A stretch of 49,944 nt of DNA from Melioribacter sp. (lineage in GTDB: Bacteria > Bacteroidota > Ignavibacteria > Ignavibacteriales > Melioribacteraceae): positions 1-49,944 of the forward strand of contig JAHEZQ010000033.1 of NCBI GenBank assembly GCA_023250955.1. The letters run 5' to 3'. Made by a program: the position numbers and the translations under genes. The first letter of the stretch is position 1. Every line of letters starts with the position of its first letter. Below are positions 43,608 through 49,944 of the stretch, in pieces. The notes beneath the pieces are model-generated. The model ran no database searches. It saw only the letters and a program-made list of their open reading frames with translations, and was not told where the DNA came from.

Positions 43608-46598
43608 ATGCATCGAAAGATTTTTTACTTTTTGCTATTTCTTGCACTTTGTCCTGTATTAATTAATGCAGGTACAAAGGGAAGAATCAAGGGAAAAGTA
43701 GTCGATTTGCAAACAGGTGAAGCATTAATTGGTGCCAACGTAGTAGTAGTTGGCTCAACAGCTGGTGCTAATTCTGATGCAAGCGGCGAATACCTAATTC
43801 AAAATTTGGATCCAGGCGTTTATACACTAAAAGCTTCTTACGTCGGTTACCAAACAATAACTATTTCTAATGTCAGAGTTAATGCTGACTTGACTCAAAT
43901 AACTAATTTCGAGTTACCAAGTCAAGATATTCAGGTTGGTCAAGTAGATATAGTTGCTCGAAGACCAATCATTCAAAAAGATAATACAAACGCTGTAAGA
44001 ATAACAACGAACGAAGATATTTCTGCACTTCCTGTTCGTGGTTTTAACAGCTTCTTTACTTTAACACCTGGTGTATCAACGAACAATGGCGAGTTCCACG
44101 TTCGTGGTGGTCGTGCTGATGAAGTTGGTTATTACATTGAAGGTGTTTCTGTAAGAAATCCTCGTGGTGGTGGTAGAGCAGTATCAATATCTCAAGATGC
44201 CATTGAAGAAATGCAAGTTCAATCCGGTGGTTACACAGCAGAATTCGGCGGTGCTAACTCAGGTATTGTACGTTCTACATTCAGAAGTGGCGGCGCTCAA
44301 TTGAAAGCAAGTGTTGAATACATTACTGATAACGTTACATTCAAGAGTGCTAATAATGCATTCGATGGTAAGCAACGTTTAGGTACATACTGGTGGGGTT
44401 ATGATGAAACAAGTGCTTCTTTAAGCGGACCCCTTTTTGATCAGAGAATTAAATTCTTTGCAAATTTAAATTATCTGTTTAATAGAAGCGGTACACATGC
44501 TGATCAGCCAGCTATTAATCTTGGTAATATTTGGCAGGCAGATGTTCCTGCGGCCCAAAGAGACACTGTTAATTTTCTATTTAATAATGGTGCTCAACCT
44601 AAAGCTGCAAGAAAATATTACACATTAACCGGTACATTGAATTTCGATTTTAAACCTTTATTATTCAGATTGTCCGGTACATATTATATTGATGAAAATA
44701 ATGCCAACGCAACTGGACCATTCAATACAATGAATGACCGTCCAGGTGAATATAGCAATCACAATGGAACTTTCAACTTAAAGATGACCCACGTTTTAAG
44801 TCCAAGTTTATTTTATGAACTTTCTGCAGGAATGGTTCTTGCTGATTACAGTCAACAGGATTCTTTCTTGAAAGATAATTTCTGGGCTTATGGCGATAGC
44901 ATTGCTAACGCAGCAGTAGGTTATGTTTGGACACGTTCTCCACAGGATATAGCTCTTAGATATGGTGGCCGTTTCGCAACCCCACGTCAAATAGTAATTT
45001 ATGATTGGGGATTCAATAGAACAGGTGCTGTAAATATTGGATATAATAAAAGTGATACAAAATCTTTATCATTCGCTGGTTCTTTAAACTGGTTACCAAA
45101 TAAATATCATACAATAAAATTAGGCGGTGAGTATCAGAACTGGACGTACAGAAGTTATGCACCTGCACAAAGTGCACAACAGTTATATAACAATTCCTTA
45201 CCGGCGAACAATCCAAATAATCTAAGTCAAGATCAAATTAAGATTAACATTCTTAGAAACAATGGTTCAACGATTTTTGGTTATGATTATTTCGGAAGTA
45301 AATACGACGGTACAGATGATATTTTTCATGCTGCTCATAAGCCAATATTTGCATCAGCTTACTTACAAGATAAAATTGAATATGAAGATATTATCTTAAA
45401 CGTAGGTTTACGTTATGATTATATTGACATTGACAATTTACAAATGGTTGATCCTACCAGACCAGATTATTCAATTAATAAAGCAGATAATACTTTACTT
45501 GCTGCTGGTTGGGTAAAAGTTCCTACTTTTAGTGCTGTCAGTCCCCGTATAGGAATCTCTTTCCCTGTTACTGATAGAACAGTATTTCATGCACAGTACG
45601 GAAAGTTTATTCAACAACCTGATCTAAATGAATCCTATGTTGGATATGATTATTACGCATATCAATTAACAACAGGATATTTTTTCTCGAACATGAACGG
45701 ATTAGGTTTGAGACCAACAAGAACCACTAGCTATGAATTAGGTTTCTCACAACAGATAGCTGATTTTATGTCTTTTGATATTACAGCTTACTATAAAGAT
45801 ATTAAAGACCTTATTCAAATGGTTCCTCAACCAGTTGATATAGCTTCCGGCTATACAAATTATTATACAAGAGCAAATGTTGATTTCGCTACAACTAGAG
45901 GTGTTGAAATTGCTGTTAACATGAGAAGATTCCAAAGAATCTCTATTAATGGCAGTATGTCATTCCAAGATGCAAAAGGAACCGGTTCATACCCGGCTTC
46001 TAACCGTGGAATTGTTGGCGCACCAGTAGTTGCAGGTCAACCATATACTCCAAAAAATATTTCTCCACTAGAATTTGATAGACCATTTATGGCTAATTTA
46101 AATCTTGATTACCGTTTCGGTGATAATGATGGTCCTTCTATTCTTCATAATTTTGGTGTTAATGTATTATTCACTTATCAATCTGGACGTCCATTTACAA
46201 GAGCAACAGGAAATCCAGCATCTGTAGGTATTTCTCAAAACTTAAGTGGTGATGCTAGATTTAGACAACCGGTAGAACCATTAGGATCTTCACAAATGCC
46301 AGATTATTTCAATATAGATTTAAAAGTTGACAAGTCTTTCTCAATCCTTAAAACATTGCGAGCTAATATTTATGTTACAGTATTAAATCTCTTAAATACA
46401 AAGAGCGCTACCGAAGTTTATCTAGTAACCGGTACAAATACTGATAACGGATATTTAAGCAATCCTACAACTTATCAACAACAACTTGCAACTAAGGGCC
46501 AAACTTATATTGATATGTATAATCTACTGACATTACAACGAAATGGATTATGGACCGGAATGCGCCAGGTTAGATTAGGCATTAGATTAGACTATTAA
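43608..46598 (+). CDS. TonB-dependent outer-membrane receptor with carboxypeptidase-regulatory-like N-terminus
   Basis: This 996-residue protein has a signal peptide (RKIFYFLLFLALCPVLINAG). A CarboxypepD_reg-like beta-sandwich follows at residues 24-105 (GRIKGKVVDLQTGEALIGAN, YLIQNLDPGVYTLKASYVGY). The plug domain is at about 115-230 (ISALPVRGFNSFFTLTPGVS, FHVRGGRADEVGYYIEGVSV, IEEMQVQSGGYTAEFGGANS). A 22-strand-type barrel runs to the end, RQVRLGIRLDY, with a terminal aromatic residue as in outer-membrane barrels. The layout resembles Oar/SusC-like receptors in Bacteroidota. The ligand is unknown. The next gene, 30 nt downstream, encodes a large secreted partner. AAGGAG precedes ATG 43608. 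Confidence 0.92.
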   Translation: MHRKIFYFLLFLALCPVLINAGTKGRIKGKVVDLQTGEALIGANVVVVGSTAGANSDASGEYLIQNLDPGVYTLKASYVGYQTITISNVRVNADLTQITNFELPSQDIQVGQVDIVARRPIIQKDNTNAVRITTNEDISALPVRGFNSFFTLTPGVSTNNGEFHVRGGRADEVGYYIEGVSVRNPRGGGRAVSISQDAIEEMQVQSGGYTAEFGGANSGIVRSTFRSGGAQLKASVEYITDNVTFKSANNAFDGKQRLGTYWWGYDETSASLSGPLFDQRIKFFANLNYLFNRSGTHADQPAINLGNIWQADVPAAQRDTVNFLFNNGAQPKAARKYYTLTGTLNFDFKPLLFRLSGTYYIDENNANATGPFNTMNDRPGEYSNHNGTFNLKMTHVLSPSLFYELSAGMVLADYSQQDSFLKDNFWAYGDSIANAAVGYVWTRSPQDIALRYGGRFATPRQIVIYDWGFNRTGAVNIGYNKSDTKSLSFAGSLNWLPNKYHTIKLGGEYQNWTYRSYAPAQSAQQLYNNSLPANNPNNLSQDQIKINILRNNGSTIFGYDYFGSKYDGTDDIFHAAHKPIFASAYLQDKIEYEDIILNVGLRYDYIDIDNLQMVDPTRPDYSINKADNTLLAAGWVKVPTFSAVSPRIGISFPVTDRTVFHAQYGKFIQQPDLNESYVGYDYYAYQLTTGYFFSNMNGLGLRPTRTTSYELGFSQQIADFMSFDITAYYKDIKDLIQMVPQPVDIASGYTNYYTRANVDFATTRGVEIAVNMRRFQRISINGSMSFQDAKGTGSYPASNRGIVGAPVVAGQPYTPKNISPLEFDRPFMANLNLDYRFGDNDGPSILHNFGVNVLFTYQSGRPFTRATGNPASVGISQNLSGDARFRQPVEPLGSSQMPDYFNIDLKVDKSFSILKTLRANIYVTVLNLLNTKSATEVYLVTGTNTDNGYLSNPTTYQQQLATKGQTYIDMYNLLTLQRNGLWTGMRQVRLGIRLDY

Positions 46599-46628
46599 TG
46601 GAATATTATAAATAGAGGAGAAAGCAAA

Positions 46629-49600
46629 ATGAAATTAATAAAAATAAGCTTTTATCTTGTTCTTACTTTAATTCTTTTAGGTACATTTGTTAATGTACAG
46701 GCTAAAGGAGTTGAAGGGACAAAAGGTAAAGTGCTTAAAACTACCGGCTCTCCATCAGCTACTAAATTTAACATCAACAATGTTTCTACATTTTTTACGA
46801 ATGATGGACAGTCGGATCTTTCAAACACCGGCGATTCGGGATTTCAATTCCCAATCGGTAGTGGTAAAACTGTGTTTTATGAATCAGGATTTCTTTATGG
46901 TGGTTATGTTAATGGAGAATGGCGTGTAAGCGGTTCAACTTATAATCGTGGTCAAGTAGCCGGAAGAATTCTTCCTAGCGGTCTTGGCGAAAGTCCTTCA
47001 TTACCTAATGTAAGAATCTACAGAGTACGCCGAGACTATAAAGATCCGCAAGCAGATTACAGTAAAGAAATTCAAGATGAAAGTAAAACCAAAGATGCAA
47101 TCTATGCTCAGTACGATAAAGATTGGCAAGAATGGCCAGCTCAGTATGGAGCTCCATACGATGATAAAAACAATAATGGTCAATATGATCCTGCAACAGA
47201 TATTCCTGGTGTTCCAGGTGCAGATCAAACCATTTGGTTCGTTTGCAACGATACCGATCCTACTCAATCTCAAAAACTTTATGGTTCAGTTGGTTTAGGA
47301 CTCGAAATGCAAGCAACAATCTGGGGATACAATCAACAGAACGCATTAGGAGACGCTTTATTTAGAAAATATACACTGATTAACAAAGGTGGCAATAGTA
47401 TAGATAGCTGCTATGTTAACATGTGGTCAGATCCTGATCTTGGTGGAGATGCCGGTGATGACTTTGCCGGGTGTGATACTTTATTGAGCTTAGGATTTAT
47501 CTATAATGGAGATGATCAAGATCCATCTTATGGAACATATATTCCTTCTTCTGGATTTGACTTTATGCAAGGACCAATGATTCCTGGAAAAACTACAGAC
47601 AAAGCTATATTCAAAGGCAAATACAGAAATGGTTATACGAATATGCCAATGACCGCTTTCTATTTGTTCACCCAAGGTGTTGCTAATTATGGTGACCCAA
47701 CTTTGGGTGTTTATACTACCGGAGCATTACGCGTACGTAATCTTATGCAAGGAAAAGTAGGTTCTCTGGGAACAAAATTCGTTGATCCTTTAACCGGAAA
47801 AACTACAAAGTTTTTCTGCCCTGGCGATCCCGTTACCGGACAAGGTTGGGTTGACGGTATTCTATTTCCAAAACAAGATAGACGTATGGGCGCGGTATCA
47901 GGTCCGTTTACTTTAGCAGCAGGCGATACACAAGAAGTGGTTGTTGGTCAGCTAGCTGCCGGAGGTGTTGCCCCAATTACAAGATTAGGTGCTGTTGCAT
48001 TATTAAAATTCCAAGATTTACAGGTTCAACAAGCATACAATAACTTCTTCAAGGTTCCAAATCCTCCATCAGCTCCAATTGTACCGTTAGATCCTGTAAG
48101 TAAAATTGGAAAAGCATCAGAGTTCGATCAAAAATTAATCATCTCCTGGGCTGATGATCCAGTTGCTTATAATAAAACAGAAAGTCATAATGAATTGGGT
48201 TATAAGTTCCAAGGATATGTTGTTTATCAATTGCCTAGATTAAATGCTCAGTTGACTGAAGGTGCTGTAGTTGCAACTTATGACCTTGTTGACTTAGTAG
48301 GCAGTATTGAAAGTTTGGTATTTGATACTCAGACACTCAACAGTACTAGAAAATTCACAAAGAACGGTACTAACAGTGGTATTCAAAGGTATATAACTAT
48401 TACAACTGATAAACTTCGAGGCAGTATTCCATTGGCAAATGGTACAGAATACTATTTTGTAGTTTCTGCATATTCTTATAATCCTGATCCAGGTGCAGTT
48501 CCAAATGTTTTGGAAACTCTCTCTGCAAAAGTAGCAGGTACACCGCATCAAGTAAATCCTGGTACGGCTTACACTGTAGATCCAGGTGCTACAATTTCTG
48601 TAACACATACTCAAGGTGGTAGCGATGGTGGTGCAATTATTAAAGTAATAAATCCTGCCGCTGTTACTGGTCATAGCTATGAAATTACATTTACAGGTGT
48701 TTCTGGAAATACAAAATGGACATTAACTGATAAAACAACCGGTGCAGTTGTATTAACAGGTATACCGGAAGTTCTTGGAAATATAGCACCCATAGTAGGC
48801 GGTTTACAAATTGATGTTCAGGGTGCATCAAATAATTTTAAGAAATTCTTGGTTACAGCAAATGCTGGTGGAAAATTAACTACACCTAATATGGGTACTT
48901 TCGCATTTAACAGTAATGGATTCCCAACATTGGATGGTCTTGCACCTAATAGTTCTGGAACTAATGATAGACCACAGGCTGGTCAAATGAAAAACAGCAC
49001 TGCTCTATGGGGAATTAATACCGGTATGAGTTCTTCTGCTATGATTGCTGATTATGCGAACTTCATTGCCCGTGTTCCTCGTGGTGGAACAAACTGGCCA
49101 ATGATTATTCCTTACGATTTCGAAATTCGTTTTACTGCTGCCGGAAGCGAAGCAGAAATGGCATTCACAACTGGTACACATGTTCATGTTCCTTTTGAAT
49201 TATGGAATACCGGAATTGGAACGCCAAATAGTACTGCTGATGATTATAAGTTAGTAGCTTTGGTTAATGATTCTGACGGAGATGATAAATGGAGTCTTAA
49301 CAAGATTGATCACTCTGTATCGGGTTCAGATAATGATCCTCAAACAGATTGGATTTATATTTACGATGTTACTGATCATACACCTGGCACAAAAGGTTAC
49401 GATGCTGCAATAGCGAATTCTTTCGACGATGTTAGCGGTTCAACTATCGGTAACGAAGTTATGGCAAGATTAGTATTTGTGGGTCTTAATATTGGATCAG
49501 TATCTGCAGCAAACTGGCCGGCAAACTTGGTCGCACCAATGCCGGAAACCGGAGCTATCTTCAGAATCGAAACAACAAAACCGAATCAGCCAACTTCTGG

Positions 49601-49944
49601 AACAACAGGTGATAAATTTGCTTTCACAGCCCCATCTGTTGTTACAAATAATGTTGATCTAGCAAAACAAGAAGTAGATAAGATCAATGCATTCCCGAAT
49701 CCTTATTACGGTGTAAATCCGCGCGAAGTTAACAAGTATCAGCGTTTCGTAACATTCAGTCATTTACCACAAAAAGCTACGCTGCGTATATTCAACTTAG
49801 CTGGACAGCTTGTAAGAATTATTCAGAAGGATTCTCCCAGCCAGTTTACTACCTGGGATTTAGTAAATGATAACTCATTCCCTGTAGCGAGCGGATTGTA
49901 TATAGTTCACGTAGATATGCCTGATCTCGGTCAGACAAAAATAT
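46629..49944 (+). CDS. Very large secreted protein with T9SS-type C-terminal domain (3' end beyond window)
   Basis: The frame is open from ATG 46629 (AGAGGAG 8 nt upstream) to the window edge, giving 1,105 visible residues. It has a signal peptide (KLIKISFYLVLTLILLGTFV then NVQA), Gly/Asn/Asp-rich beta structure, and a fibronectin-III-like stretch near residues 475-620 (PNPPSAPIVPLDPVSKIG..., LIISWADDP, GYVVYQLP, TEYYFVVSAYSYNPDPG). The last visible segment, residues 1018-1105 (INAFPNPYYGVNPREVN..., ATLRIFNLAGQLVRIIQKD, ASGLYIVHVDMP), matches the T9SS type A sorting domain/FlgD-like fold. It is probably exported and surface-attached, as partner of the adjoining receptor. No catalytic motif was recognised. 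Translated readings in other frames here are overlaps, not genes. Confidence 0.85.
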   Translation, partial: MKLIKISFYLVLTLILLGTFVNVQAKGVEGTKGKVLKTTGSPSATKFNINNVSTFFTNDGQSDLSNTGDSGFQFPIGSGKTVFYESGFLYGGYVNGEWRVSGSTYNRGQVAGRILPSGLGESPSLPNVRIYRVRRDYKDPQADYSKEIQDESKTKDAIYAQYDKDWQEWPAQYGAPYDDKNNNGQYDPATDIPGVPGADQTIWFVCNDTDPTQSQKLYGSVGLGLEMQATIWGYNQQNALGDALFRKYTLINKGGNSIDSCYVNMWSDPDLGGDAGDDFAGCDTLLSLGFIYNGDDQDPSYGTYIPSSGFDFMQGPMIPGKTTDKAIFKGKYRNGYTNMPMTAFYLFTQGVANYGDPTLGVYTTGALRVRNLMQGKVGSLGTKFVDPLTGKTTKFFCPGDPVTGQGWVDGILFPKQDRRMGAVSGPFTLAAGDTQEVVVGQLAAGGVAPITRLGAVALLKFQDLQVQQAYNNFFKVPNPPSAPIVPLDPVSKIGKASEFDQKLIISWADDPVAYNKTESHNELGYKFQGYVVYQLPRLNAQLTEGAVVATYDLVDLVGSIESLVFDTQTLNSTRKFTKNGTNSGIQRYITITTDKLRGSIPLANGTEYYFVVSAYSYNPDPGAVPNVLETLSAKVAGTPHQVNPGTAYTVDPGATISVTHTQGGSDGGAIIKVINPAAVTGHSYEITFTGVSGNTKWTLTDKTTGAVVLTGIPEVLGNIAPIVGGLQIDVQGASNNFKKFLVTANAGGKLTTPNMGTFAFNSNGFPTLDGLAPNSSGTNDRPQAGQMKNSTALWGINTGMSSSAMIADYANFIARVPRGGTNWPMIIPYDFEIRFTAAGSEAEMAFTTGTHVHVPFELWNTGIGTPNSTADDYKLVALVNDSDGDDKWSLNKIDHSVSGSDNDPQTDWIYIYDVTDHTPGTKGYDAAIANSFDDVSGSTIGNEVMARLVFVGLNIGSVSAANWPANLVAPMPETGAIFRIETTKPNQPTSGTTGDKFAFTAPSVVTNNVDLAKQEVDKINAFPNPYYGVNPREVNKYQRFVTFSHLPQKATLRIFNLAGQLVRIIQKDSPSQFTTWDLVNDNSFPVASGLYIVHVDMPDLGQTKI

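Noticed and set aside
46687-49662. Several short open frames on both strands inside the 46629 gene
   Set aside because: They lie in other frames of one continuous reading frame that has a signal peptide and a T9SS C-terminal domain. They are shadows of it.

Overview
The window is AT-rich bacterial chromosome. It most resembles a member of the Ignavibacteria (Bacteroidota/Chlorobi supergroup). This placement is inferred from three things: a Bacteroidota-type promoter (TTTG-N19-TAAGTTTG at 40601-40631), a TonB receptor with an N-terminal carboxypeptidase-regulatory-like domain, and a large secreted protein ending in a type IX secretion (T9SS) type A-like C-terminal domain. No 16S rRNA or tRNA is visible to confirm it.

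Region 1 (1-10023) is the division and cell-wall (dcw) cluster, all on the + strand: murF (5' end cut off), mraY, murD, ftsW, murG, murC, ftsQ, ftsA, ftsZ. Many junctions are 1-nt or 4-nt stop/start overlaps, so this is one translationally coupled operon that makes lipid II and assembles the divisome. A 33-residue single-span microprotein (10062-10163) follows ftsZ, then a predicted outer-membrane beta-barrel protein (10329-11060).

Region 2 (11065-33576) is a large exopolysaccharide/O-antigen-type cluster of the Wzx/Wzy-dependent kind. It holds rmlB, an SLBB export protein, a Wzz-like chain-length regulator, two flippases, a Wzy-like polymerase, several GT4 and GT2 glycosyltransferases, a UDP-GlcNAc 2-epimerase, an L-2-hydroxyglutarate oxidase homologue, an initiating polyprenyl-phosphate glycosylphosphotransferase, a dolichol-phosphate-mannose-synthase-like enzyme, and a GT2 fused to a shortened sugar-transferase module. 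Two genes are on the opposite strand (17594-18808 and 22889-23692). The second flippase (21414-22871) has about 370 nt of clear coding sequence upstream of its first ATG and no canonical start codon.

Region 3 (33579-42999) is mostly housekeeping: accA, a YbgC-type thioesterase, a third flippase, dut, dnaE, a FabL-like enoyl reductase/SDR, an acyl-CoA dehydrogenase and thioredoxin. A perfect 12-bp hairpin (43047-43075) lies after trxA.

Region 4 (43000-49944) opens with about 600 nt of non-coding leader. It is followed by a 996-aa TonB-dependent receptor and, 30 nt downstream, a secreted protein of more than 1,105 aa that runs off the window edge. This pair is arranged like SusC/SusD, but the partner is not SusD.

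No CRISPR array, insertion sequence, prophage, rRNA or tRNA was seen. The most interesting items are the GT2-glycosylphosphotransferase fusion lacking its catalytic core, the FtsZ with two C-terminal-peptide-like motifs, the flippase without a normal start codon, and the receptor/secreted-protein pair.
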